64,000 nucleotides of DNA. Source: Panorpa germanica (taxonomy: Eukaryota; Arthropoda; Insecta; Mecoptera; Panorpidae). Shown one piece after another: positions 1-12,479 of this stretch (position 1 is its first letter; every line of letters starts with the position of its first letter). The notes beneath the pieces are model-generated. The model did no database searches. It saw nothing but the letters and a program-made list of their open reading frames with translations, and was not told where the DNA came from. A program made the translations under genes and the position numbers. The stretch covers positions 12,649,331 through 12,713,330 of the forward strand of contig OY783210.1 in NCBI GenBank assembly GCA_963678705.1. The letters are read 5' to 3'.

Positions 1-2350
1 CCAGATTGAACAAGACAATCTCATTGTTGACTATGAAATTATTATATTTCTGCATCTTAGAAAAAAACTTGTTTAAAAAAGAATATAACCTCATATTAAA
101 GAAAGAAATAATATAAATAAAATAGTCTCTTGACTTTAATAATTCGCTTGACGAAACTTTTGGAATATTGGAAGCAATGGCGCCGCAATATTACAATGGG
201 AAGGCGCAACTAAAAATATAATTGAATGGAATTTGTATCATTCTGTACAAAAGTAAATAAATGAAATACATAAAGAATTTATATCTTTCAGAAATTATTA
301 ATTGTATCTAAAGCTTACTTATTTTTATTGATATATGGTTTGTAGCATAAAACAGTAACAAAGAGATAGTAAGTATTTCTCTTTCATGCTAAAATTTAGT
401 TACTAGATATAATTGAATTCAGGATCAATAAGAAATCTCGGTCTACCCTGAAAAAAGTGTAGAGCCGATGCTATCAATTTTAGGTACATTCCATTTTGGC
501 TGTATATGAGATACAGGATTATTGATTAACTATTTCTGCCATTTCGGAACGTTATTAAATTGTAAAGCATATTAGAATACTACTACGACATATCTGAATG
601 TTTTCCACAAAATGGTCCATGAGAATTTGTCAACAGAGCTTTTAATATCCATTTTCAAAATGATTTCTAAAAACCTATCTCTAAAAGATGTTTCTTATGT
701 AAATATTTAATATCAAAATGAATGTACAAAAGTTTATGCTTTAATGCATGCTACGAGCTACGGGCTCGGCATGGGTATTGCATTGCTATATCAGAAGATA
801 AGAATTGCAATTTAATATAAAAATATAAAGGAAAAAGCACTAGCACTGGCAGCACTTGAGATGAAAACAAAAAACTAAAAGTACAACAAAAATGATAAAA
901 ATGTTCACTGTTCAGTAATTGTATGAAGGCCGACTTATTGCGTTTGTTTAGAGTTAGACTTTCTAGGAAAGAGCTTGAGAAAAGCTCAATATGAAATTGT
1001 GAAAGCTCTGAAAGCTCTGAATTAGTTGAGTTGCGCATTATGTTGTTATATCAAATATATTTTAAACTTATACTCCTATAACATAAGTTTGATCAGTGGT
1101 TTACAACATATTGTTCATGGATAATATTTCTTTAATGATTTTTGTTAATTATAAGTTCCCAGGCATCTCAGGAGATACTTTTTTATCTACTCAAACTATT
1201 GATAATTCAGATAATAGAGCTAAAGATAATGTATTCTCTGTAAAATAGTAGTATTAAAAGTATTATCTTATTCTGAATTTCATTTGCCTACTAATCCTAA
1301 TTCTAATAGAGTTTCCGTGATGTTTCAATTCTAGTATTCATGATCAACATAATTTAAAACTGAATGAAACGAAATATTCGTTGATTATATTTTTTTTATT
1401 TGTTATGATATGACGCTGATCTCTCTTGGTAATGCTCCAATTTATTTTTATTCGAATTTATCACATTATTTAATATTATCACGGAATAATGAACTTTCTG
1501 AAATCATAACCGATTTCATAATTCAAAACTTTAACGTCTTTTCCCTTCTTTATTGGGATTTTGCATGGGACATTGATTTTAATAGAGGGTAGGAGAATAA
1601 GGATAGGGAGTTTGATTCTTCAACTTGATAACCCAAGAAAGATTCAGATTCAGTTAATCAAAACTTTTAAAGTATATCAAATATTTGAACTATTTTATTT
1701 AACTGAAACAATAAAGAACTTACTTTACTTTCTTATAATAAGGGTCAACAAAGATTATTATCAAATAATATTTAAAGTCATGTTTTCTTTTGAATTATTT
1801 TACCACTTGCGCGTGTATATTTAGTTTTGTGGTTGGTGGTTGTTGGTGGGTTTGAAGCACTACTTTAAGCTGCCACCTTGATTTTTTTTATCCACACTTT
1901 ATTATTATTTTGTTGCCACCCTGGAACTAGCCTTACCATAAACTACGTTGTTACCTCCCTGTGCGTGCGGGACATATCACGCGACGCGAATCGAACGACG
2001 AACTACTAACTCAGAAGTGGGAAATAAAGAGTAAAACGTATATGACTAGTGTTGCCGCTACCGCCAGCGTTACTGCTAAAAGCGTGTCGATTTTATATTC
2101 TCTACTATATTTTTGCACTATATATGTATGTATACTATATAACATGTAACCAAACAAGAGCAAGCTATATACTCATAGTATACTACTGTAAATGTATTTA
2201 TTTAAAGCTGAAAATATGAAGCATTTCTTGTATAAAATTAAGTAGTTAATGTTATCTCTGTCTAAATTACTTGGAATTATATGATAAGCATATTTAACTT
2301 CTAACCGATAGGATATAGCAAGCTAAATTTTTATTTTTATTATTTTTATT
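1..2350. other. AT-rich spacer, no gene recognised
   Basis: Mostly low-complexity A+T sequence with frequent stops in all frames. A short G+C-richer patch at about 1950-2095 has CpG-rich wording and a 62-codon open frame (1961-2149), but no motif I recognise. The patch at 735-780 carries the repeated word GCTACG/GCTCGG, which also appears near 40.0 kb. I see no promoter, RNA gene or repeat end that I can support. Confidence 0.5.
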
Positions 2351-2464
2351 TTACATTAGCTGAATCTGCCAACGCTTCACTGTCAAGTCAAACAAACCGA
2401 CTGCTTTTCGAGTTTTGAGAGCACAAACATACGCAAGCTAAATTTCTTTTTTTTTTTTATTTTA

Positions 2465-2560
2465 GAATTTGAGGCGATTCCAACAACATGGTCATATATT
2501 CGCCTGAAGTTAAAAGCTTCATTTTTATATATAAAAATTGGCTTATTTCCACCGTACGCA
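2465..2560 (+). other. Possible decayed exon behind a strong splice-acceptor-like tract
   Basis: A run of about 20 pyrimidines ending in TTTTAG at about 2464 is followed by an open frame of some 33 codons of mixed composition. The frame ends in a stop inside the inverted-repeat element that begins at 2561. The tract looks like a 3' splice site, but no donor or homologous protein is recognisable. It could equally be chance in T-rich DNA. Confidence 0.15.
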
Positions 2561-3204
2561 CCCAGGTAGAAATGAATCTTGAAATTAGATTTTATAAAGC
2601 TATCTTTGCAAGGTATTAGCTAGTTTTAAGCTTATTAATTTAGATTGGTGCAAAATTAAGGGGTCTATTTTGTAACTGCTTACCTGACGTCTGTTAACTC
2701 CTGACGATTTTTCAAAGGCCTATAATTTACAAATTAGTCTACTTATGCCAGTTTCAAGGTATGAGATCCATTTTGCTCTTTATTTAAGGTCTCCTGATAG
2801 TTTTGTGTAAACTTACATAGCTTAATTTAGAAAATACAGGCCTTTGAAAAATCGTCAGGAGTTAACAGACGTCAGGTAAGCAGTTACAAAATAGGAGCCT
2901 AAATGTAACCAAGCTGAATAACCTTGAAGGATTAGCTAGTACCAATTGGAAAACGCATGTATTTTACTCTTTCAGCAAGTTTGCGCTACCCTTATAAAAT
3001 GAACATACCAAATTTCATAGAAGGCTTGGAAAATAAGCTACTAGATAGCTAATTTTAATGCTTAATTATTCGTTTAGATTTGTGTTGTATATTATTCTAG
3101 TAGCAACCTTGCAGTTAGCTTGTATACCAAGTCTTGTACCCTAAGCATAAATAACGCTACTTTCAAGTTTCAAACCTGCACTCCAAGACAATTTTCTACC
3201 TGGG
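2561..3204. mobile_element. Terminal-inverted-repeat element (host of a nested MITE)
   Basis: The ends carry a perfect 12-bp inverted repeat, CCCAGGTAGAAA at 2561-2572 and its complement at 3193-3204. Weaker matching continues inward (ATGAATCTTG versus the complement of CAAGACAAT). After removing the 240-bp MITE at 2660-2899 the element is about 400 bp. No open frame for a transposase is present, so it is non-autonomous. The flanks (GTACGCA on the left, CATCCT on the right) show no clear target duplication, so the superfamily is unassigned. Confidence 0.45.
2660..2899. mobile_element. PIF/Harbinger-like (Tourist-type) MITE with TAA duplication
   Basis: Near-perfect inverted arms of about 66 bp run from 2660 to 2730 and from 2831 to 2899, beginning GGGGTCTATTTTGTAACTGC on the left and GGCTCCTATTTTGTAACTGC on the complement of the right. 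The trinucleotide TAA lies on both sides (2657-2659 and 2900-2902). GG-initiated termini with a three-base TWA duplication are the known hallmark of PIF/Harbinger elements. The 100-bp loop has no coding capacity, and the arms would fold into a long hairpin. It lies inside the CCCAGGTAGAAA element and is therefore the younger insertion. Confidence 0.75.
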
Positions 3205-6200
3205 CATCCTATTGTGTTAACAGTTTCTTATGGTGCCGTGTACATTTGTGTCCCCCGCAACTGCCCCGCAAAACATAAAACTGTATATTTCTTTGTATTA
3301 ATGTAATAATTTAATTAAACAAAACCTGGTAATATTTTATCTAAAAGGGTTTTATTTTAATTCCATTCTAAACTTTTAAAGCTACGCTGATTGCTGTAAA
3401 TTAATCAACACACTTTAGTTATTATCAGTCATTTTTAATTATTTGCTTTATTGGTGTTAGTGGCCTCTTAGATTGACACATTATCTTATTGGTCTATCAA
3501 TGCAAAACCCAATCAGAATCTAATTAATTTTTATCAATAAGGTCCAACAATGTTTCATCAAAAAGTTGCATATACCCGAGTAGAGTTCAAAAATCGACCA
3601 TGATATTTTTCTATAACATTTTCAAGGTTTTTTTCATATAATCAGTTATTCTCTGTGTGTGTGTGTGTGTGTTATTTAATACTCTAATCATAATACTACC
3701 CCTTGCACCCCTGGTCAGTTCCCGTCACCGTGTTTGATATGATTCTTTCGTGTAACATAAGTTTTATAATTTTTGTAAAGTTTTTTATATTGTTTAATTT
3801 GCATAAATTATTTTTATATATTCTAGATGTGATTTTAGCCATATTATATATATATATATATATGTGAGTTTAATTTTTGTTGTTGTGGTGGAACAGTCTA
3901 TGTTTAAGTTATGAATGAAATAAACACCAAGTTATTTATGACCAGTTCACACGCCATTGTTAAAACAAAATGAACAAGAACAACTTTTTACTTATTTCAT
4001 AATTCTTATTCTTCCCCTTCGTTTCTCTGTTTCATTTCTCCATATATTTCTTCCACATTTGAATAATAAAATGATATTTAATAATACGTTTTGAGACACT
4101 CAGTTACTTGAACTCCATGCTCTTATTAGCGGTACCCCTGGTGAGGAAAAGGAGGAGTGAGTTAGAGAGGGTTCAAGGGGTCATGGTATAAATGACATGG
4201 GCACGGGGCTTCATTCTAATTCAATGTAATTAGACGAATTAAAGCGAGCACAAACTGCGGAAGAAAACTGTCAAAATAAATTAGCAGGTTTTGAATGATC
4301 ACGAGGTTTTTGTTATTTTTATTTGTGAATTAAATTATACAATTCATTGTTTTTTGGATTGTATTCAAATTTAGATTTATTTTTGCCATATACGGGCGTA
4401 ATGGTCTGCGAAGTAGAGCTTTTCGGAAGGGAAACCCACGCACTTTCTATTTGAGGTTTCACTGTTACATATAAAAGAACTGCATACATGTTTGCCTAAT
4501 GATGAGTGTGAAAAGAGATTTATAAAAACAGTTATTTCCTTTTTTATCCATGAAAATTGGATCCCTCTAACAAAATCCTTCGTTTTTCTGTATGATTGTA
4601 AAGTTTCGTCCCCATTGATGGAACATCCTGTATTTTAATGAACCTAAGATTAAAGTTGCAATGAGTCTACTAAGTTTTGTAACAGTTCATTTTGTACATT
4701 TTGTATTGGCTTATTTCCGATGCTCATATATATCTACATCGCTGCCTAATACCCCTTACGATTATATAACAAACATAATCAATTTAATGTGATAACAACC
4801 AAATTAAGAAAATATAACTCTGATCTGGAGATCAAACCCGAAGAGACAGTAGTGTCGTTTTATTCGTTTTGTGGCCTTAGGTAAATGTTGAACGAAAATT
4901 TACAGCAAATAGTAAATTCACATCGTCAAATCCTTAGTTAGTATAGAAAACTCACTTTAATTAAAGAAGACAACCTCTATTATAACGAGGTTGTGAATCA
5001 TGTCTTAATTTCTATAAAACTACATTACGTTTTGAAAAAATGTTGAATTATTTTGTTGAATAAGTAGTTTGGAACGGTAAAACATATTATTTTCCAATGC
5101 TCAAAATACTTGTCACTCAGACAAGAATGTAATATGCCTGGAGTATAGGCTGATATATAAAAACAGAGAAAATCTGAAAAACCTTATTGAGTTTATAAAC
5201 AAAACAAATTTAATCTCTTTATTTTAAATATATCTATAAGTTGTAAATTAGGAAATATGAATTACGAATTATGTATTGTAAATGTTTATAAATGCATATA
5301 TGCTTTTTAAGTACTAATAACTTTTAAAAGTTGATGCACTAAAAATAAATAGTAAAAAAAAGTAGTCCTTCGACATCATGTCCGATTCCTCCTGTATTCT
5401 CTTTTATGAATTGCCATCTCTTTTATTCAACAGATTTTTGAAGTTATTATTCTACAAACAATAATACGCAATATTCTTTGACGTTATAACATGAATAAAA
5501 ATATAGCGGCAAAACAGAAATTAGATTTTTAAATAGCTATATCTGCGTCAACTTTTAGGTATTAAAAAAGAAAAGCGAAAAGACATATATTAGCATGTAT
5601 ATTAATTCGCTTTGTTGCAATGATTAAACTAAGTGAATTCAGCAGCCTGAAATGCGCGATGAATTTATAATAGGCAACTTTATTTAGTACTGATATAAGC
5701 TTTATCAATTGAATTTTTTCGATACGTACTACAAACTATAACATAACCATTAAAGCATTATCAAATACTCCATCAGCTAATTGGTAAATCTAATTATCGA
5801 ATAAGTGTTATTAATTATACAATTTAATTAATTATAAACAATATCAAGTATGCGCATATCAATTGCAGTTGTAATTAGCTTACTGGTCAGCTTTTAGTTA
5901 TTAATTACAACATAATATAAACATTTAGCTACTGCTATGTTCATGTTACTTCCACTACCGGCTGTTACTGTAGGTAACACAACATATCAATTAGGCATTT
6001 GAATCATTAACATACCTGTAAATGCATTTGCCGAATCGACAGATTTGCATTTTGTTGTTCATGTGTAATGTGAATACAATCATGAAAACGATATATTTCC
6101 GTACGGGTTTAAAGAATGAGTGAAAAACATAACTTTTATATAAAATATGAATATAAAATTTATTGTGAATTTATGTTATTCAGAAAAACATGATAGTAAC

Positions 6201-6320
6201 TCCACGTCATACAAAATATCAAATGATAAATATAAAATATCGTATGAAAGTTGCATTTAAATGTGTTGTATGTAAAATATATAAAATGTATATTCAATCA
6301 TATTGAATTTGCTGTAAAAC
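3205..6320. other. AT-rich spacer with two microsatellites
   Basis: No gene or transposon end is recognised. It contains a (TG)n run at about 3654-3671 and a (TA)n run at about 3845-3863. A purine-rich, less AT-rich patch at 4120-4215 has no coding signature that I can identify. Confidence 0.5.
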
Positions 6321-6620
6321 CGGCTTCAAACAATGCTACGAACACGTTCCAACGTTCGACGCTTGATGGTTGGACGCATCATGTTGCCGATGCTGAAACT
6401 AAGTGTGTCCAACGATCATGTTGGAAGAAGTGTGGGCTGTTGCACATTTGGGCACACATTTGATCCACATGTCATGCACTACTGCACGAATCGTCCAACA
6501 AAGGAAAGTTTTATACTTGAAAGTTTCTTTATTTACTTGAAAGTTTTTGTTAAACAGTGTCAGTGTCAAATTAATAAAATAAATAAATCATTCGGATCAA
6601 ACATTCGTTCCACCGTGTAG
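6320..6620. repeat. CCAAC/GTTGG-rich patch, possible DNA-transposon terminus
   Basis: Within 6340-6510 the words CCAAC and GTTGG recur on both strands (CGTTCCAACG, GGTTGGACG, GTCCAACGATC, CATGTTGGA, CGTCCAAC), including the small inverted pair TCCAAC-GATCAT-GTTGGA near 6408. Clustered short repeats on both strands are typical of subterminal transposase-binding regions, but I find no terminal inverted repeat or target duplication. Open frames of 70 and 95 codons cross this patch and look incidental. Confidence 0.2.
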
Positions 6621-6970
6621 TAGGAAACTTGCCATGTCAATCTTCCAATATTTGACTCACCCGTTGTATACTAGAATCAAACGTTCACCGCTTTGAAATA
6701 TTAATAAATAACTTGTTGATAAATTGTGTTTTTGTTTATTTATAAATGTACTAGATAATAACAATACAATATAAGCGTTTTCTATTGCTTACTTTTTGCT
6801 TTATTTCAATTATAAGTAAAATTCGATGTATCACACGACTCTTAGGTCTTCATAATATTAAAATATCTTCGGAGATCTTTAAGAAATAATAGCGCAGCTG
6901 TTATTTTAAGTAATAGAAACATATGTTCTTGAGCATAAACCAAACAAACATAAAATAGTATATAAAAAGA

Positions 6971-7215
6971 GGTTATTCATAAATTACGTCACACAAATTT
7001 CATTGTTTTTTAACCCCTCCATCCACATTGTCACGTCTTGTCATACATTGTGAAAGATATATATATTTTTTAGTCTTATTTGGTTGCTTGTCTTATTTTT
7101 TAATTTTTTGAAATCAGAATTTTACATTAGATGTGACATAAAACTTATGACTCCCCTCTCTCTTTTGTCACACTTTGTGGGCCCTTTCCATGTGACATAA
7201 TTAATTAATATCGCC
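6971..7215. mobile_element. MITE with ATTACGTCACA termini
   Basis: The left end reads GGTTATTCATAAATTACGTC at 6971-6990. The complement of the right end contains TATTAATTAATTATGTCACA, giving an imperfect inverted repeat of about 22 bp. The interior carries several GTCACA/TGTGAC words and pyrimidine-rich CCCCTCC runs. I have the impression of similar 'plain ATTACGTCACA' MITEs being common in insect genomes, but this was not checked. No open frame and no sure target duplication. Confidence 0.5.
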
Positions 7216-8950
7216 TAAGTACAATTTGGATGTATAGTTAGACGATGCAGGTAGTTGACATTTCACAACGCATTGACTAAACAGAATAAGCATTTTGAGC
7301 GGTGCGATTGCTGTAGTTTCAATGCGATGTTCACTACACCAAATGTAAATTGTTGTGATTTTATTTTGATGCGAACTCAACTTCTATCAGATGGCGACTG
7401 ACGTTAAATGGTATTCATCCAACGAAGAAAGAAAAATGCATTAGAGAAAAAGGAAATGATTAAATTACAAGCAACATCTGTCTTTCAAGCAAATGTCATT
7501 TTTTGATACAACGTCTGTGTGTCCAAGTTGCATCCTTCCTATTAGTTCAAGATCGTTGTTATTATTGGACATGCACTGCAATAAACCTAACTATTTTAGT
7601 TCATGTAACGAATAACATATATCCGGTTACTCATTTCCTGTTTTTCCCTTTGTTTTTCTCGTTAATATTTTCTATCTCCCTATTTTATTATTTTATTTTG
7701 TTTTATTGACAATATTTTATTTTATGACGTATTTAATAAAAATACGACTCTTTTCAAATGAAAATTGAATGATTGCCATTTTTAATAAAACTGGTAATAG
7801 AAATACACAGCTAATAATAATATAATCATTAAATGAATCTCTGTTATTTAATATTTAATGAGTTTAATATTTAAAGATTTGCAATTTTAATATGTTTATG
7901 TTTCTCTAGTATTGGTCGTGTGATTTGGATAGAGTTGCTTTAATTTTGAAGTTTATAAAGTCTTACACCGTTAAAAATGTTCTTACGAATAAATTTAATA
8001 CAAATTTATTAGACAAATATATAAATTAATTAAATTAAATCTTAACATTTGTTAACATAGCAAAGAAAGTGAGAAATTAATGTATACAATATATATACAA
8101 TAAAATAGATACAATAGCTTACAATAGACCAATGTATATTAAAATTAAAAACCTGATATATTAATTATTTTTAAAATAAGCAACTTTGAATTTATTTAAA
8201 TAATATAATTTTATAACTTAATGTAAATTTCTTTTTTAATTAACCATGTCAAGCTATTAAGCTTGGTAATTAATTTATTACTTGCATACTTAATTAAAGC
8301 ACATAAACCAATAGAAAATATAATAACAATATTATTTTATAACAAAGAATTAGAATTAATCGATTTAGTGAAAGAAAAAGTAAAGAAACAAAACAAACGG
8401 ACAAAGTCTGGTGGCAGTACATCTGTACTAATTGAATGCAACCACCAAAATCATATGCAACAAAGATAGGCTTATACAAAAACATACCAATGATCCTTAA
8501 AATTTGTTAACATGCTAAACTTTTGGAACACAAAAGAATAAAGGGACAATGCACCAGATTAATAAAAGCAATAAAAATAAATATAATAGAATAGATGTGA
8601 AATATCATAAAAGTTTAATTAAAAAAATAAAAATATTTTATAGTAATAACTTAAACAAATTTGTTCAAATACTTTGTAATCTTAATTTAGATTCTTTTTA
8701 AGCGTAAAATTTTATTAATTTATTCCGCGACTGGTATTAATTATCCAGTTTATTTTTCATTAAAGTTTTTAGATATAACAAAATACAACACAGTATGTAG
8801 CTTTTTTGTCCTTTTTGTATCAGAAAATGTCAATTAGTATTTTTTCTACTATTTCACTCTCTGACTCTACTCTACCCTGGAGTCTGTTGATAATTCACCA
8901 GTAATTCTCGAGATGAAAGATAAATTTGGATTATACAATACCAAGTCGTT
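7216..8950. other. AT-rich spacer
   Basis: No gene, RNA or repeat end recognised. The short open frames here (for example 7503-7709 and 8263-8469) are composed of AT-rich codons and overlap frames on the other strand. Confidence 0.5.
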
Positions 8951-8956
8951 TTAAAT

Positions 8957-8980
8957 TCTCTCTCTCTCTCTCTCTCTCTC
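8957..8980 (+). repeat. (TC)n microsatellite
   Basis: Twelve uninterrupted TC units, ending in CAG. On the plus strand it resembles a polypyrimidine tract followed by an AG acceptor, but no open exon follows. Confidence 0.9.
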
Positions 8981-9352
8981 AGAAGACACTTTGTTTTTTA
9001 GTTGTCTTTCTGTCCTGACCAAAATGGTCACATTTAAATAAGCCAGTGGCAGTCTAGACATTTATCAAAGTATCCAATCTATACGTGGCTTGGGTCGTTT
9101 ATCGTGTGCACATGATTGTTCGTTCACCATCGTGTGCTGTGCTGTAGTGTGTATTGTGTGTTTAAATAAACTTTGACCCCCACGACATTTGAATAATGAC
9201 TTGCCACGACTTTAATAATATGTTTATGTAACTTTAGTTAGTTTGTGTCAATAAATTATATTTATAAAAACATCGTATATCATGTACTTACGTTGTTATT
9301 TTTCATTGTAATTATGTTTTTCAAGTATTTGACATAATTAAGAAATGGATTA

Positions 9353-9372
9353 CGTGACGTGACGTGACGTGT
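9353..9372 (+). repeat. (CGTGA)n short tandem repeat
   Basis: Nearly four head-to-tail copies of the 5-mer CGTGA. It contains overlapping TGACGT half-sites resembling cAMP-response elements; whether that matters is unknown. Confidence 0.8.
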
Positions 9373-9899
9373 TACTAGATGATTTTAAGGTCTTAGTAAT
9401 TAGGCAAACATTGAAAGTTTTAATTCATTTAACTATTTATAGAGAGTTTTAATAGAGGAGAAAATAATGTATATTCTGTGTTTGCTGCGTAAAAAGTTTA
9501 AAATCTCAAATCGTGTTTTTGAGAAGAATAGAAGTTTAAGAAGCGTCTTACTCTATTGGCGAACACTTGGATGTTTTAAATTATTCACCAAATAATTCTC
9601 TACAAAGAGTTCTTTTTTTTTTTGATTTAACACTTTTTTACGAAGCAAACACAGCATTTTAAAAGGTATGGTTTAGACATTAGACATTAGATTGCATTGA
9701 ATTTGGATAAAGTTCAAACAGCATTTTTTGGTGGTGTCGTATTATGGTATTTACTGTTCAAAAATTCAATTAATTTGTTTAGTTCTATACTTGATCTTGA
9801 AATTCAGGATTAGATACATTGAACAATGTGAGTGAATGAGGACGGAATATTTTTCTCAGTATCAACGCAATGGTCGGACAAAAGAAACAGAGTGATAGA

Positions 9900-10095
9900 C
9901 GTAAAAAGCGGGAGAAGTGAATATGAAGACTGACGGGAAGAAGTATAGTGAAAATATAATAGAGGGCTTGTCGAGAGGAGACAAAGAAGACAAGAGGACA
10001 GGAAACGGTGAGAATGAAGGAGGACTAGGGAAAATGAAGGGAGAGAGTCAAGAGAAGAAGAAGCAGACAATACTTTTGGAAATAGAAAGGTCTAG
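9900..10095 (+). repeat. Purine-rich (G+A) strand-asymmetric tract
   Basis: About 190 bp in which the plus strand is overwhelmingly A and G (GGAGACAAAGAAGACAAGAG and similar), unlike the A/T-balanced surroundings. Open frames on both strands (68 and 86 codons) are consequences of this composition rather than genes. Such tracts can form triplex DNA or act as splicing enhancers; neither is shown here. Confidence 0.55.
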
Positions 10096-10188
10096 AATAG
10101 TTTTAAGTTTAATTTCAAGTTGAAGTCCTATGAAATGTTTTAAGAATGTAGATGGTAAAGCCGAAAGGCGAACAATAAATATAATATA

Positions 10189-10520
10189 ACTAGCTGTCCC
10201 GGCCACGCGTTGCTGTGTCTAACGTTACATAGCGCCATCTATTGAATATTTACTCAATCTAGTCAACAGAATATTTACTCAATCTAGTCAACAGATGTCG
10301 CCATCATCGTCGCCAGATGTCATATGTCATATACAGATAATTAATAGACAAATAATTTGCAATAAGATAATATTGCAATCATAAATTGAGATGTAAGCTA
10401 TCCTATCTTTCAAGTTGGATCAAACTGCACACGGTGTACAAATTTGATTAAAATCGGTTAAGTAGTTTAGGAGTCCATCGCGGAGGAACAACGTGACACG
10501 TAATTTATATATATTAAGAT
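10189..10520 (+). mobile_element. LINE-tail/SINE-type retroelement copy
   Basis: It begins CTAGCTGTCCCGGCCACGCG and ends with the block AAAATCGGTTAAGTAGTTTA, then ATCGCGGAG, AACGTGACACG and ATTTATATATATTAAGAT. I recognise this start/end pairing (CTAGCTG.CCCGGC ... ATCGGTT.AGTAGTT ... AAC.ACG.GACACG ... TATATATTA) from a widespread arthropod non-LTR or SINE tail, probably RTE-related. That assignment is from memory, not a search. The interior holds a 25-bp tandem duplication. No open frame. Confidence 0.6.
10244..10293 (+). repeat. 25-bp direct tandem duplication inside the retroelement
   Basis: A unit beginning GAATATTTACTCAATC and ending CAACA occurs twice without a gap (10244-10268 and 10269-10293) and the copies are identical, so the duplication looks recent. 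Confidence 0.9.
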
Positions 10521-11043
10521 AATAATATATTATTTTCTAATTGTATCTCATCACATAAATCATTGTTATTCGTTAAGACATTAGCCTATTGATTAATTAA
10601 TGAAACGTAATAATTTACTTTAATTTAAACATGGACTTGATTTGTGTGCATTGTAACCAATTGTTATTTCTTCTTAATGAATTGCTTGCATTCTTCAGGA
10701 AACCTACATTCTATTACAATTAGTTTTATCACTTACATTTAAAAACAATTACCACAAACATAATTAAATTTTACTGTTTTAAAATCTGTGAACCTTTCTC
10801 AATGCATTTAATCATTATCAATAAAGGACTGGTCCGTTTTAATTAGCAACAAACTTTTATTTTGCTTAATAACTGAATTATTACTTCGAAGTAATTTGCT
10901 CATTTCGTGTCTAGTATTCTTTTTTCACGGCTGCTGGTCAAAGACCAAGTTAATGTTTTTGCTGAGGATTTAAATCAAGATTAAACAAGACATACTTCGT
11001 ATTTTACATAAGTCATTGACAAAATAATGCTTGCGTCGTCTTA

Positions 11044-11713
11044 GGCCTGTCTCAGTATGGCACCGTATTTAAGCGAATTTCTGCCGGACGTATACGGGCT
11101 ACTACGCTTTACCTATCCGAACCCTGTAAATGTAATGAGACCTCTCTGGAGCTCTCAGACTGCACGCTACAAAGCCGTCCGAATACGGGCGGCACTACCT
11201 CGCACATTAGAACCGTATAAAGGCGAATTTTATCCAAGCGTTAGCACTACTACAACGATATCCCATCCGAACCTTTGTAAATGCAAACAGCCGCCTAAGA
11301 CTGGAGGGGATACCTAAGATCGCTTGTTGTTACGCTGCAATACGGTTCAAATGAAATCTATCGGCGACATCGCTATGTTCTGCATGCAGTTTATGTTTGT
11401 ATTTCAGTGAATCATGGACACCGATACCAATACCGATACGATAGAACTAAATTTAAATTCACGCCCACCAGAACTCAGATATATAATAAATGCTAAAGTC
11501 CCTTTAATACCAGTAGTGTATCGATAAAAATTAAAGTTAAAGTGTGCTCTCATGATAAATTATATAAGTGCTAAAGAACTCCAATACACCCCCTAATACA
11601 CGACTACAGACATCTGTGACACACATAGGCGGTTTGCTTTGTAGCTCATCCAATCCGCCGATTTACGTCCGAATACGCCGTCGCTTAAATACGGTCCAAT
11701 ACTGAGACAGGCC
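11044..11713. mobile_element. 670-bp PIF/Harbinger-like non-autonomous element, TTA duplication
   Basis: The left end GGCCTGTCTCAGTATGGCAC matches the complement of the right end GGCCTGTCTCAGTATTGGAC, and homology continues through ACCGTATTTAAGCGA, giving a terminal inverted repeat near 35 bp with scattered matches beyond. TTA flanks both sides (11041-11043 and 11714-11716). GG-starting termini plus a TWA duplication indicate PIF/Harbinger. It is markedly richer in G+C and CpG than its surroundings. A block of about 80 bp starting ACCGTAT..A.GCGAATTT is repeated at about 11060 and 11211, showing an internal direct duplication. No transposase reading frame is present; the 86-codon frame at 11057-11317 spans terminus and duplicated block and is probably incidental. 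Confidence 0.75.
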
Positions 11714-11716
11714 TTA

Positions 11717-12468
11717 AGTAACACTTTAAGTTGCGTTGTAAGCGTAGAAATAACAAAAAACTAAAAGAAACAGCCATCCAAGACACTGACACTAACAGTA
11801 TTAAAAAATGCAGAATAAAAAAAAAGAAACTTTAACTAACGATATCTCGAAAACCTTGCTACTAGCCTACTATAGTTGCTAATCATTTTTTCTCAAATCA
11901 AATTTATTTCGAACTTATTTAACTGTGTACCATTGCACTTTATGTAAATATTCAAAAAATAAAAATGATAAGTAATAGTACATAACTTATTTTTTGTGAG
12001 AAAACTTTAACATTATTGATATTACATTATCTATATAAAAAAATAGCAGAATGTGAAAGTTCTAAATTACGTAAAAATGGTACCATATATCAAAAGAAAT
12101 GGCCCAAACGCAACACCCTTCTTTAGTAGACCCTTCGAAACTGTTGGAGTTTGGTACCGTGAATTCTGGTATTCAACATTTAGTTTTGCTTTCAAGTCGA
12201 TAACTTGTACACTGTAAAATATTATAGATTATATTCATTCTTGAGTACATATATTTATATACAGTATATGGTATAGACGTACGAGTATGTTGATTTTTTC
12301 TATAGATTCTTGTGTACTCTTGATAATACATATTTGTTATGAATGACAATCGACATGTACCGGCGACATGACATATGTCAGATTAACGTGTACATACCGG
12401 GACGTTTATCTATTATTACATAAACTTTGTACAGAGACGAATCAGGAACTTTTATATTTCATTTTTAC
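11717..12468. other. AT-rich spacer
   Basis: Nothing recognised apart from an inverted-looking pair CATGTACCGGCGACATG and CGTGTACATACCGG near 12354-12402, too short and imperfect to name. Confidence 0.45.
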
Positions 12469-12479
12469 AACATAAATTA

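Noticed and set aside
751..1038. 95-codon minus-strand frame as a small gene
   Set aside because: Serine/leucine/phenylalanine-rich composition expected from AT-rich DNA, no motif, no supporting splice or promoter signal.
9810..10123. Opposing 86- and 68-codon frames
   Set aside because: Both result from the purine-rich strand bias; serine/leucine-rich on one strand and glutamate/lysine-rich on the other, with no motif.
11057..11317. 86-codon plus-strand open frame with mixed amino acids
   Set aside because: It begins in the terminal inverted repeat of a Harbinger-type element and crosses its duplicated block; the high G+C of the element explains the long frame.
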